Assembly (NCBI GenBank): GCA_015068235.1
Contig: SVKY01000014.1
Location: 1 to 41,661, forward strand
Source: Oscillospiraceae bacterium
GTDB lineage: Bacteria > Bacillota > Clostridia > Oscillospirales > Oscillospiraceae
Length of the DNA stretch: 41,661 nucleotides
Direction of reading: 5' to 3'
Shown: positions 8,932 to 16,720 of the stretch, piece after piece
How positions within the stretch are numbered: position 1 is the stretch's first letter
How the letters are laid out: every line of letters starts with the position of its first letter
Position numbers and translations under genes: made by a program
The notes under the pieces: model-generated
The model's input: only the letters and a program-made list of their open reading frames with translations
Databases searched by the model: none
What the model was told of the DNA's origin: nothing

Positions 8932-10407
8932 TCATTTCAGCCGTTCACATAACGGCAGGATTTCTTCTAATTTGGCGACGATACGCTTCTGCTCGGCAAG
9001 CGGCGGGAGTGGAACAAGAAAATCTTTAAGCCAACCTGTATTTAGATTTTTTTGTGCCGACCCCTTTACGTTCGTATCCACCTGCGTACTGAATAGTTCT
9101 GACTGCATCCAATATGAAATATATTTTTTATCCATAATATCGGTATGATCACGCAAATACCCAAGACTAACAAAGATACAAAAGGGGATATCTGTATTGA
9201 TAATTTGAGGTTTTCCCATTGTTCCTACTCTGCCAAACAAAATATCTCCACGACGCGGTTTGCTTCCATAAGATGCATTGTTATAGGTATCAACACTAAC
9301 CTTTTTTGCATTACTAAAATCTATGCCGCCTTTGCTAATGTCTTTGACAGATAAAAAATATACTCCGTCGTCGGTATATTCAGGTCTATAAGTGAAGCCA
9401 AGATTTATTTCCTCAATGCTTCCTAACCTTATCCATTTCCAACTATCTGGAATATCAAACGGGATTTCATCCTCGGTGATTTCGGGCAGGGGCTTTTCTT
9501 TTTTGATTTTGCCGGCTTTGATGAGTGCTTGCTTTTCTGCCTGAATCTGCTGGAACAGTTCTTCGCCGGTGCCTTCTTCGGGGAGTTGGGGAACCAGTTT
9601 GCCCTGAATGGCCATTTGGAGGATAGATTTCTGCATATCCACAGGGAAACGCTTGTTGAAATCCTCCAGTCTGCTCCACGCTTGCTCATAGCGGTCGATC
9701 AGAGGCTGCAATTCCTCGATCTTCGCTACAATGCGCTTCTGCTCATCGAGAGGAGGTAGTGGGATAGGAAACAATCTCAAATCGTCTAAATTGATTTTAA
9801 ACGTATGTGTTCCGCCACCAACTTTAACTTTTTGAATCCAAGAAAATCCATAGCCAGAGTTGATAACTGTTTCGATGTATTTTGCTAATTCCTTTTTTAT
9901 AGGCTTAATAAGGCCTAAACTAACGAAAATGCTAAACTCAAGATCAATATCAACCGTAAGAGCTTTGCCTAATGTACCGATTCGGCATATTAGAACATCG
10001 CCTTGTTCAGGTTTGCAACGTTGAGTAAGTACATCGTGTTCGGCCTGCGAAATGTATTTTGTGTTAGATAAATCAAAATAGCCGTTTGAAATGTCCTTAA
10101 CGGACAAGAACCGAACACCATCAGTAGTATAGGAAGGTGTTTTATGTGTTCCATCGGTAATCAACGAACACAGATTTTCCAACCTCACCCAGCACCAACC
10201 ATCAGGAAGATCAAAAGGTTTCTCGTCATCCGAAATAACTGGCAACATCTTACTCTTTTTTATTTTTCCAGCTTTTATTAGAGAGTTCTTTTCCGACTGT
10301 ATCTTTTGAAAGAGTTCTTCGCCTGTGCCTTCATCGGGACACTGCTCAACAAGTTTTCCTTGTACTGCCAATTGCCAAACGCTGTTTTTAAGATTATGTG
10401 GTGTCAT
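8932..10407 (-). CDS. hsdS: Type I restriction specificity subunit HsdS
   Basis: Predicted 491-aa specificity subunit with two target-recognition domains, each followed by a conserved helix. The repeat units are near-identical: the module from GKLVEQCPDEGTGEELFQ to LIKAGKIKK (about 17-50) recurs as GKLVPQLPEEGTGEELFQ to LIKAGKIKK in mid-protein. PPLDEQKRIVAKIEEL and PPLAEQKRIVAKLEEI close the two halves. Length and layout are full. It normally bridges HsdM and HsdR and sets the DNA target. Here a complete hsdM is missing and hsdR is truncated, so this subunit has no visible partner in the window. The ATG at 10407 has GGAGG 9 nt upstream. Confidence 0.92.
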   Translation of the reverse strand: MTPHNLKNSVWQLAVQGKLVEQCPDEGTGEELFQKIQSEKNSLIKAGKIKKSKMLPVISDDEKPFDLPDGWCWVRLENLCSLITDGTHKTPSYTTDGVRFLSVKDISNGYFDLSNTKYISQAEHDVLTQRCKPEQGDVLICRIGTLGKALTVDIDLEFSIFVSLGLIKPIKKELAKYIETVINSGYGFSWIQKVKVGGGTHTFKINLDDLRLFPIPLPPLDEQKRIVAKIEELQPLIDRYEQAWSRLEDFNKRFPVDMQKSILQMAIQGKLVPQLPEEGTGEELFQQIQAEKQALIKAGKIKKEKPLPEITEDEIPFDIPDSWKWIRLGSIEEINLGFTYRPEYTDDGVYFLSVKDISKGGIDFSNAKKVSVDTYNNASYGSKPRRGDILFGRVGTMGKPQIINTDIPFCIFVSLGYLRDHTDIMDKKYISYWMQSELFSTQVDTNVKGSAQKNLNTGWLKDFLVPLPPLAEQKRIVAKLEEILPLCERLK

Positions 10408-10455
10408 TCAACAGCACCTCCAATAAGGGAAGCCAAATCTACTAAGACACGGTCT
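10404..10455 (-). pseudogene. Possible hsdM 3' remnant at a deletion junction
   Basis: Between the truncated hsdR and hsdS one frame reads DRVLVDLASLIGGAVE and stops at a TGA that overlaps the hsdS ATG (ATGA), as expected for the end of an hsdM gene in an hsdR-hsdM-hsdS operon. Together with the missing HsdR C-terminus it suggests one deletion removed the hsdR tail and almost all of hsdM. The peptide is short and I cannot prove its origin. It could be chance. Confidence 0.35.
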
Positions 10456-12253
10456 TGTGGATGATCTCCACCTTACATCCGTCTTTGGCTACGATCGGCT
10501 TTACCTTCGGCGGGCCAGGAGGAACGTCTGGGCCGGGGCCCGGAGGAGGCGTGGGAGGCGTTTCTCTATTGGGATCAAAATTATCATCCATTTCGATGGG
10601 GCCGTCCCAATCGGGATCCGCAAAAAGTCTGCTGACATTACGGAAGTCCATAACCACAAAATGAGTTTTTCCTTCCTTTTCGCGTAAACGGGTACCGCGG
10701 CCGATGATCTGCTTAAACTCGGTCATAGAGCCGATCATTTCGTCCAGTACGATCAGTTTAGTCATCTTGCAGTCTGCACCGGTGGACAACAGTTTGGAAG
10801 TCGTTGCGATAACCGGATATGGTGCGGAAACGGAAATGAAATAGTCCAGCTTACTTTTACCGTACAAATCACTGCCGGTGATACGGACAACGTAGTCGGG
10901 ATTCTGTTTAACCATATCTGCGTTCAGGTTTACCAGCGCCTGCCGCATACGTTCTGCGGCATCTTCATTAGCACAGAACACGATGGTTTTTGCCATGCGA
11001 TCTGTGCTCTTTAAGTAGCGAGTAATCTCGCTGGCTACCTGCTGAATGCGGTCTTCGATAATGATGTTGTAGTCGTAGTCGCTGTTGGTATAGATGCGAT
11101 CAGGAATCTCGACGCCGTTCACATCCAGCTGACCATGCTGCGGACGCCAGCCGTCACCGATGTCGGTGGTAATATTGATGACTTTGAAGGGTGCAAGGAA
11201 GCCATCCTCCACGCCTTCTTTCAAACTGTAGGTGTAAATAGGATCACCGAAGTAATGGATATTGGATACATACTTCGTCTCCTTCGGGGTTGCGGTCATG
11301 CCGATCTGCGTAGCGGATTTGAAGTATTCCAAAATTAGGCGCCAGCGACTTTCTTCTTTGGCGGATCCTCTGTGACACTCATCGACGATAATCAGGTCAA
11401 AAAAGTCCGGTTGGAACAGCTTGCGGAAATGTTCTTCACCTTCGTCGCCAACCAACTGCTGGTACAACGAGAAATAAACCTGATGAGAAGTGATGGTGCT
11501 GGGATCATCTTTACTAACATTAATTTTGTGTGTAACTTTCTCCAGCGGAGCGAAGTCCTGCTGGATAGACTGATCCACAAGAATATTGCGGTCAGCAAGG
11601 TACAGGATCTTACGCTTCATGCCGCTCTGCAGCAAACGATAAACAATCTGGAATGCGGTATAGGTCTTACCTGTTCCGGTGGCCATAACCAGTAATAAAC
11701 GATCCTGACCGCGTGCGATAGCATCTACCGTTCTGTTGATTGCGATACGCTGATAGTAACGGGGAGGATACGTATTCTGGCTGCTGTAGTAAGGCTGCTG
11801 CTGTGCAGCTTCCTGTTGGGGTGTCAGGCCGGATTCCAACTTATAACGGGCGATCAGTTCTTCTTCGGTGGGAAATTCGTCCAAACCGAACTGACGCTCC
11901 AGGCCAGTCAAAAAATCATGCTCAGCAAAACCGTCACCATTGGAACTAAATGCGAAAGGAAGATCGAGCATCTGTGCATAAGCCATCGCCTGCTGCAGGC
12001 CATGAGAAACACTATGGTTATTATCTTTCGCTTCGATGATGGCGATAGGGTGATTGGGTGCGAGGTACAGCACATAGTCTGCACGCTTTGGCTTTTCGCG
12101 CACGACAAAATTGCCCTTCAGATTGATCTTGCCATCTGTGAGCTTTGTTTCCATTGTAATTTTGCTGATGTCCCATTTTGCCGTCACGGCAGGGGTAATG
12201 AACTGCAACTTGATATCTTCTTCTGACATCAAGTGTTTCGGAATCATGCTCAT
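10442..12253 (-). CDS. hsdR: Type I restriction subunit HsdR, C-terminally truncated
   Basis: Predicted 603-aa EcoEI-type motor/nuclease subunit. The N-terminal nuclease core has D in ADYVLYL and E-A-K in IAIIEAKD. Walker A is VMATGTGKT, the DEAH-box variant is DECH (VDECHRG), motif III is MTATP, and motif VI is QIIGRGTRLRE. A Pro-rich stretch leads to KVEIIHKTVS and then two consecutive TAG codons. EcoEI-type HsdR is usually about 800 aa, so roughly 200 residues of the C-terminal domain that contacts HsdM/HsdS are gone. The ATG at 12253 overlaps the abiEii TGA (ATGA) with AAAGGAGG upstream. Nuclease and helicase cores look intact, but holoenzyme assembly is doubtful. Confidence 0.88.
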   Translation of the reverse strand: MSMIPKHLMSEEDIKLQFITPAVTAKWDISKITMETKLTDGKINLKGNFVVREKPKRADYVLYLAPNHPIAIIEAKDNNHSVSHGLQQAMAYAQMLDLPFAFSSNGDGFAEHDFLTGLERQFGLDEFPTEEELIARYKLESGLTPQQEAAQQQPYYSSQNTYPPRYYQRIAINRTVDAIARGQDRLLLVMATGTGKTYTAFQIVYRLLQSGMKRKILYLADRNILVDQSIQQDFAPLEKVTHKINVSKDDPSTITSHQVYFSLYQQLVGDEGEEHFRKLFQPDFFDLIIVDECHRGSAKEESRWRLILEYFKSATQIGMTATPKETKYVSNIHYFGDPIYTYSLKEGVEDGFLAPFKVINITTDIGDGWRPQHGQLDVNGVEIPDRIYTNSDYDYNIIIEDRIQQVASEITRYLKSTDRMAKTIVFCANEDAAERMRQALVNLNADMVKQNPDYVVRITGSDLYGKSKLDYFISVSAPYPVIATTSKLLSTGADCKMTKLIVLDEMIGSMTEFKQIIGRGTRLREKEGKTHFVVMDFRNVSRLFADPDWDGPIEMDDNFDPNRETPPTPPPGPGPDVPPGPPKVKPIVAKDGCKVEIIHKTVS

Positions 12254-13161
12254 GCTTGTCCTCCTTTCTCCCAAGTTAAGGTAATTGATTTCCAGCTATT
12301 CAAGTGCTCATCTTCTGTTACTATCGCGTCCCATACCGGAAGCAGGAAGGTTTTGATGCCTTCCATTACATCTGCAAAGGCCATGTCGGGATTTCCAAGT
12401 GTCTTGAGGAAGTAGCGCCACTTTACCTGCATATCCTCATCCTCCGCAAGGGCGAGGACGCGGTCGAAGCTATCCTTTTCATATGCTGTGCCGCGGTTTT
12501 GCAGGGTCTCCTGGATTGCGGTCTGCAGCTTCAAGCCTTCGAAGTCAAAGGATCGGGATAGATAATAAATGTCGTAAAAGTCCTTCATGCGCCCGGTCAG
12601 CTCAAAGCGCTGCAAGATGGCATCGAACTTTTCGGCAATGGTACTCTCCAGGGAATAGGTCAGGATTTCGGGTTTGTCGTAACCCTCAAGCTGTGTCTGA
12701 ATATTTCGACGCTCAGCGCTCGGTACGATCACGTCTCCAACGCCAATATCAACATTGAAGGGTACACGAACATTCTTTATGTATCCGGTAATCTGCGTGC
12801 TGACACCATGGTATTTACGCTGTACTGCAATCGGCTCGGTTTTGCCTGCCTTAAACGTTACAAAGTCATTACCGGTATCCACTGCCAGGATTTCAGCTAT
12901 AATTTCATCCATGCGAGCGAGATCGTTGTTGAGACCGCGCATCAGAAAATCCACGTCTACCGTCGCTCTGCTTTCAAAGTTGGTCAGCGTGTAAATGAAC
13001 AGACCGCCCTTAAGCACGAAATTCTCTGCGTACTTAGAGCCTGCCAACCGGCGCAGAAATTCCTCCTGGAAAAATAGCTGCAGGCACTGCTGGTAGCTTA
13101 CGCCGGATGATTTTGCTTTGTTTTTCAGTTTTGCCAGAACAGATGCCGCCATATCTGCCAT
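12250..13161 (-). CDS. abiEii: AbiEii nucleotidyltransferase toxin
   Basis: Predicted 303-aa type IV toxin of the AbiEii/AbiGii (DUF1814) family, a nucleotidyltransferase fold. KGG (51-53) and TVDVD (D69, D71) form the active-site motif. FNVDIGVGD supplies the third acidic position and EKFDAILQR...RMKDFYDIYYLS matches the later conserved motifs. The known role is abortive infection and growth arrest; related toxins modify tRNA. The ATG at 13161 overlaps the antitoxin stop (TGATG) with AGGAG 10 nt upstream; a GTG at 13170 is too close to that site. It is located between the antitoxin gene and hsdR, as is common for AbiE pairs carried in restriction operons. Confidence 0.9.
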   Translation of the reverse strand: MADMAASVLAKLKNKAKSSGVSYQQCLQLFFQEEFLRRLAGSKYAENFVLKGGLFIYTLTNFESRATVDVDFLMRGLNNDLARMDEIIAEILAVDTGNDFVTFKAGKTEPIAVQRKYHGVSTQITGYIKNVRVPFNVDIGVGDVIVPSAERRNIQTQLEGYDKPEILTYSLESTIAEKFDAILQRFELTGRMKDFYDIYYLSRSFDFEGLKLQTAIQETLQNRGTAYEKDSFDRVLALAEDEDMQVKWRYFLKTLGNPDMAFADVMEGIKTFLLPVWDAIVTEDEHLNSWKSITLTWEKGGQA

Positions 13162-13760
13162 CACAGCCACACTCCTATCAAATCTTTTGCCAGCTTCTTC
13201 ACGCGCAGAGGACCGGCATATTCCATCAGCTTCGGGATGCTCTTTTCCGGATCTGCGATATATTTCTGAATTGCTTTGTTGAATATCTCTTTGTCCATCT
13301 TATTGCGATAGCGCAGGCAATCGCAAATCAGACGATCCTTATCATAGATACGAATGGTATGACCGTCCATGGTTCCGGTTGTCAGACCCAATTCCAGTAC
13401 GGCAGGCTCCACATAATACGGTTTTACGAAGGGATAATCAATTTTAAATCTGGATTTGCCGGAGTCTTTGCTGACTGCCAGGTGCCAGTCGCCCGGAGTA
13501 CGATCGCTATAACCGTAATAGCGTAGCGCTGTGTCCATGCAGAGTATGGCATCAGGGAACAGGCGAATCACGGTTCCCACTTCGCTGAAATCGTCCGGGT
13601 TGATCCACTGATAATAGCCTCTGCGGATTTTTTCCACATAGCCGTCTGCGATGAGCTTTTCGCGCTGCGGATAGAAAATCTTTTCCTCTGCAAGCTGCGT
13701 GGTGCGCATCATGCCGCCGTACTTATCGAATATGCTCTTATAATATTGGACATCGTGCAT
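13161..13760 (-). CDS. abiEi: AbiEi antitoxin / transcriptional repressor
   Basis: Predicted 199-aa antitoxin. The N-terminal winged helix (about 1-60, with QLAEEKIFYPQREKLIADGYVEKIRRGYYQW split over the recognition region) is typical of the AbiEi_4 type. The C-terminal domain (about 65-199) includes DTALRYYGYSDRTP and the IYDKDRLICDCLRYRNKMD motif seen in AbiEi. In known systems AbiEi neutralises AbiEii without binding it tightly and represses its own promoter at inverted repeats. It is the first gene of the long minus-strand operon. AAAGGA lies upstream of ATG 13760, and two operator-like repeats flank the promoter just upstream. Confidence 0.9.
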   Translation of the reverse strand: MHDVQYYKSIFDKYGGMMRTTQLAEEKIFYPQREKLIADGYVEKIRRGYYQWINPDDFSEVGTVIRLFPDAILCMDTALRYYGYSDRTPGDWHLAVSKDSGKSRFKIDYPFVKPYYVEPAVLELGLTTGTMDGHTIRIYDKDRLICDCLRYRNKMDKEIFNKAIQKYIADPEKSIPKLMEYAGPLRVKKLAKDLIGVWL

Positions 13761-13794
13761 AGCTCACAGTCCTTTCTAAATTCAATCTGATTGA

Positions 13795-13813
13795 CCGCTA
13801 AAGCGGATATTTT
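13795..13813 (-). promoter_or_regulatory. Operator-like repeat 1 (probable AbiEi site)
   Basis: CCGCT-AA-AGCGG is a perfect palindrome (13795-13806) overlapping the direct repeat AGCGGATATTTT (13802-13813). It lies just downstream of the -10 box, where a bound repressor would block initiation. Confidence 0.6.
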
Positions 13814-13823
13814 TGTATTATCT

Positions 13824-13852
13824 ATTATAGCCAAAGCATGTCGAATAGTCAA
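13824..13852 (-). promoter_or_regulatory. Sigma-A promoter of the abiE/restriction operon
   Basis: On the minus strand the -35 is TTGACT (13852-13847) and the -10 is TATAAT (13829-13824), with a 17-nt spacer. This is near-consensus and the only strong promoter I see for the co-oriented genes from abiEi to the DUF2075 locus. Confidence 0.85.
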
Positions 13853-13872
13853 TACAATTTTGAAAACAAATT

Positions 13873-13892
13873 CGCTTTCGAGCGGATATTTT
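13873..13892 (-). promoter_or_regulatory. Operator-like repeat 2 (probable AbiEi site)
   Basis: CGCT-TTCG-AGCG followed by a second exact copy of AGCGGATATTTT (13881-13892), 79 bp from the first copy and about 20 bp upstream of the -35 box. Two sites bracketing the promoter fit cooperative autoregulation by AbiEi, as known for this family. Confidence 0.6.
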
Positions 13893-13932
13893 GAAAATCG
13901 CGTTTGAGTTATTATTTCGATCGCAGAAACAG

Positions 13933-13957
13933 AAAAAAGACGCGGGCGAAGCGTCTT
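13933..13957 (-). terminator. Minus-strand terminator upstream of the island promoter
   Basis: On the minus strand AAGACGC-(7-nt loop)-GCGTCTT is followed by a T run. No minus-strand gene is visible to its right, so it may end a lost gene or insulate the island promoter from transcription through the tRNA region. Apart from this, 13958-14144 holds nothing that I recognise. Confidence 0.55.
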
Positions 13958-14144
13958 CTAAATGGTAGTTTTGTTATGTTTTGAATAAATGGTGCCATTT
14001 TTGGCACCCTGTGTGGTGCCACGTGATCAGGACTTGCTGTGAAATCTGCGAAAGTTACGGAAAACAGGTTGTTTTTGACCCTTAAATCCCGAAAAATACG
14101 GATTTTATGCAAGAAACGGATATTGCAGACCCCTTCAAGGGTAT

Positions 14145-14198
14145 AGGTCTGTCCTCCTAAGCGAAGGGTCGGACGTTCGAATCGCGCCGGGCGTGCCA
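14145..14198 (+). tRNA. tRNA-Arg(CCU)-like 3' part, probable attachment-site remnant
   Basis: The anticodon loop CTCCTAA (14154-14160, anticodon CCT), the T-loop GTTCGAATC and a CGGGCGTG-CCA end are readable, but I cannot fold a normal acceptor 5' strand or D-arm upstream. The T-stem and anticodon stem also have mismatches. It is most likely a 3' tRNA fragment of the kind left by site-specific integration, at the border between the defence island and core genes. The region 14199-14445 holds hairpins (14283-14300 and near 14250) but no gene that I can support. Confidence 0.5.
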
Positions 14199-14451
14199 TC
14201 CTGTCAACAGTAATTGTGTGTGAACTTGTATCTGTTGGCTGCAAAGATGGCGTAACCTGCATTCACACGCAGGTGATTGTAAAGTGGGGCTCGCTCCCCA
14301 CCGCCATACCAAAAGCAAACTCAAAAGCGGCTGAAAAAAAGGTCCCTCAATTAACGATGGATTGAGCAAAGAGCGGAGCACTTAAATTGCTTCGATGAGG
14401 TGATTTATTTTTCAGTACCAAAGATTTTCGTGAAAAAATCGAAAAAAACAC

Positions 14452-14480
14452 TTGCATTTCAGTGAAAAGTGTGATAGTAT
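14452..14480 (+). promoter_or_regulatory. Sigma-A promoter of rpmE
   Basis: -35 TTGCAT (14452-14457), 17-nt spacer, -10 TAGTAT (14475-14480), about 65 nt before the rpmE start. Confidence 0.7.
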
Positions 14481-14545
14481 GTTTGGGCATTGAAAAAATA
14501 CGGGGCAGAATGTCCCTTTACGACTATGTGAAAGAGGTGAATGCA

Positions 14546-14746
14546 ATGAAGGAAGGAATCCATCCGAAGTACGAACAGACTACGATCAGATGCGCGTGCG
14601 GCGAGATTATTGAGACCGGTTCTACTAAGAAGGACATTAAGGTTGAAATTTGCTCCAAGTGCCACCCTTTCTATACCGGCAAGCAGAAGCTGGTTGACAC
14701 CGGTGGACGTGTTGACCGTTTCAACAAGAAGTTTGGTCTGAAGTAA
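14546..14746 (+). CDS. rpmE: 50S ribosomal protein L31 (zinc type)
   Basis: Predicted 66-aa ribosomal protein L31 of the Cys-containing, zinc-binding type: C16-x-C18 and C36-x-x-C39. MKEGIHPKY and the [11 protein letters not shown] end are diagnostic. The chosen ATG has AGAGGTG upstream; the longer frame from 14462 would include the promoter. It is transcribed from its own promoter and closed by a terminator, upstream of hflX. Zinc-type L31 is part of the 50S subunit and in many Firmicutes is exchanged for a Cys-free paralogue when zinc is scarce. Confidence 0.97.
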   Translation: MKEGIHPKYEQTTIRCACGEIIETGSTKKDIKVEICSKCHPFYTGKQKLVDTGGRVDRFNKKFGLK

Positions 14747-14752
14747 TGAGTA

Positions 14753-14783
14753 AAGTTCGCATCGTATCGGTGCGGACTTTTTT
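14753..14783 (+). terminator. Terminator after rpmE
   Basis: AAGTTCGCA pairs with TGCGGACTT (one G-U) and is followed by TTTT. Only 30 bp then remain before hflX, so hflX probably relies partly on read-through. Confidence 0.85.
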
Positions 14784-14813
14784 CATTTTTGTCGGATTTT
14801 AGGTGATATAATT

Positions 14814-16085
14814 ATGATACAAAACGATCGAGTGACCTCGGAAAAGGCGATTTTGGTCGGCTTGAATGCCGATTGCTTCAAGATGGAGGAAACGGCGAGC
14901 TACGAAACGCTGGACGAATTGGAGGCACTTTTGGAAACCGCCGGCGGCGTTTGTGAGGCGAAGCTTTTGCAAAATCGCCATACGCCCGACCCTCACAGCT
15001 TTATCGGTGAAGGCAAGGCGCAGGAGCTGTGCGAGCTGCTGGAAAGCACAGGCGCAACGCTTGTGGTGTTTGACAACGATCTTTCTCCATCGCAGATCAG
15101 AGCTTTGGAGGAGATCACAGGCGCAACGGTCTTAGATCGCAGTGCGCTGATTTTAGATATTTTTGCACAGCGAGCCAAGACGGCAGAGGGCCGTTTGCAG
15201 GTCGAGCTGGCGCAGTACCAATATTTATTGCCCAAGCTTTCGGGTATGGGCAAATCCATGTCCCGTTTGGGCGGTGGCATCGGTACCAGAGGTCCCGGTG
15301 AAACGAAGCTTGAAACGGACCGGCGTCATATCCGTGAGCGCATCAACCGTTTGCGTGAGGAACTTGACGAGGTGCGTAAGGTGCGAGCGGTGCAGCGTGA
15401 GCGCAGGATCAAAAATTCTGTGCCTGTGGTTGCCCTTGTCGGCTATACCAACGCAGGCAAGTCCACACTTTTGAATCAGCTGACGGATGCGGGCATTCCT
15501 GCGAATAACCGTCTGTTTGATACGCTCGATACGACCACGAGAAAGCTCAAGGTCTCCGATCATTTGGAGGTTTTGCTTTCGGATACAGTCGGTTTTATCG
15601 CAAAGTTGCCGCACCATCTGGTCGAGGCGTTCAAGGCAACGTTAGAGGAGCTGGAATATGCGGATCTGCTGCTTCACGTGATCGATGCATCCGATCCTGA
15701 GCGTGAGGCGCATATTGCCGTGGTTGAAAAGCTTATTGAGAAGCTTGCCAAGCCCGGTGTGCCGGTTTTGCGATGCTATAATAAGGCAGATCTTTTGGAG
15801 GATATCTCCAATTTGCCCATCGGAGAAAAGAATGTGCCCATGTGCGCCCGAAACGGCATCGGCATGGACGAGCTTTTGACCCGAATCGAGGAAACGCTTT
15901 TAGGAACGCTTCATCATGTGACGCTGCTTTTGCCCTATTCGCAGGCAGGCGTGCTGGATATTCTGCACAAGCAGGCACAGGTGCTCAGAACGGATTATAC
16001 CGAAAACGGCATCGAGGTCGAAACCGTCTGCTCGGCGGAGCTTTACGGTCGTTACCGTGAGTTTGAAAAGGAGCCGACGGCATGA
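14814..16085 (+). CDS. hflX: GTPase HflX
   Basis: Predicted 423-aa ribosome-associated GTPase that splits stalled or heat-damaged 70S particles. The N-terminal HflX domain (about 1-190) contains the glycine-rich GMGKSMSRLGGGIGTRGPGE stretch and a following coiled-coil linker. The G domain starts at P-loop GYTNAGKS (210-217). DTVGFI (G3) and a YNKADLL (G4) site are also visible. AGGTGA stands 9 nt before the ATG. The TGA overlaps the next start by 4 bp (ATGA). It heads the hflX-yigZ-RAYT-dgt-dnaG-rpoD run. Confidence 0.96.
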   Translation: MIQNDRVTSEKAILVGLNADCFKMEETASYETLDELEALLETAGGVCEAKLLQNRHTPDPHSFIGEGKAQELCELLESTGATLVVFDNDLSPSQIRALEEITGATVLDRSALILDIFAQRAKTAEGRLQVELAQYQYLLPKLSGMGKSMSRLGGGIGTRGPGETKLETDRRHIRERINRLREELDEVRKVRAVQRERRIKNSVPVVALVGYTNAGKSTLLNQLTDAGIPANNRLFDTLDTTTRKLKVSDHLEVLLSDTVGFIAKLPHHLVEAFKATLEELEYADLLLHVIDASDPEREAHIAVVEKLIEKLAKPGVPVLRCYNKADLLEDISNLPIGEKNVPMCARNGIGMDELLTRIEETLLGTLHHVTLLLPYSQAGVLDILHKQAQVLRTDYTENGIEVETVCSAELYGRYREFEKEPTA

Positions 16086-16720
16086 CGGAATATTTGATCC
16101 CGACAAAGGATGCCGATGCGGAATTTATTGAAAAACGATCGAGATTTATTGGGCATATTTTTCACACGGAAACCGAGGAAGAAGCGCTTGCGTGCCTGAA
16201 GAAGATGCGAGAGAAATATTGGGATGCGACGCATAATGTCTATGCCTATATCATCAAGGACGGCGCCACACGCTTTTCCGATGACGGCGAGCCCGGCGGT
16301 ACGGCAGGAATGCCGGTTTTGCAGGTTTTGCAGCGTGAGGGAATATTTAATGTAACGTGCGTCGTGACACGATATTTCGGCGGCATTTTGCTAGGTGCAG
16401 GCGGCTTGGTGAGAGCTTATGCCCACAGTGCCAAAATTGCGCTCGATGCTGCAGGACGCTCCATGAAGCGAGTGTGGACGGGCGTTTATCTGCCATGTCC
16501 ATATAGCTGGTTTGAGCGCATCAAATTAGAGGTCGCAGCTTACGGCGGCATCATTCAGAAATCAGATTTCGGCATGGATGTCGAATTTGAACTTCTGCTG
16601 CCAGAGGCACAGACACAGCCGTTTTTGGATCGGGTGTTTGATATCTCTGCGGGAACCATCGAGGGCATGATCTTGGAAAATGAATACCGTGCATTTCCAG
16701 TTGATGATTTATCGCCATGA
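16082..16720 (+). CDS. yigZ: YigZ/IMPACT family protein
   Basis: Predicted 212-aa UPF0029/IMPACT family protein. The N-terminal domain includes FIEKRSRFIGH, the SDDGEPGGTAGMP loop and TRYFGGILLGAGGLVRAY, the family signatures. The C-terminal part (about 140-212) is the ferredoxin-like UPF0029 domain. The family is thought to act in translation-linked regulation, but the bacterial function is not settled. The start overlaps hflX and the stop overlaps the RAYT gene, both by ATGA. Confidence 0.93.
   Translation: MTEYLIPTKDADAEFIEKRSRFIGHIFHTETEEEALACLKKMREKYWDATHNVYAYIIKDGATRFSDDGEPGGTAGMPVLQVLQREGIFNVTCVVTRYFGGILLGAGGLVRAYAHSAKIALDAAGRSMKRVWTGVYLPCPYSWFERIKLEVAAYGGIIQKSDFGMDVEFELLLPEAQTQPFLDRVFDISAGTIEGMILENEYRAFPVDDLSP

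Noticed and set aside
13912-14262. Minus-strand 116-codon frame with MARPARFERPTLRLGG
   Set aside because: This is the familiar false ORF produced by the antisense of a tRNA 3' half; there is no ribosome site and no protein family.
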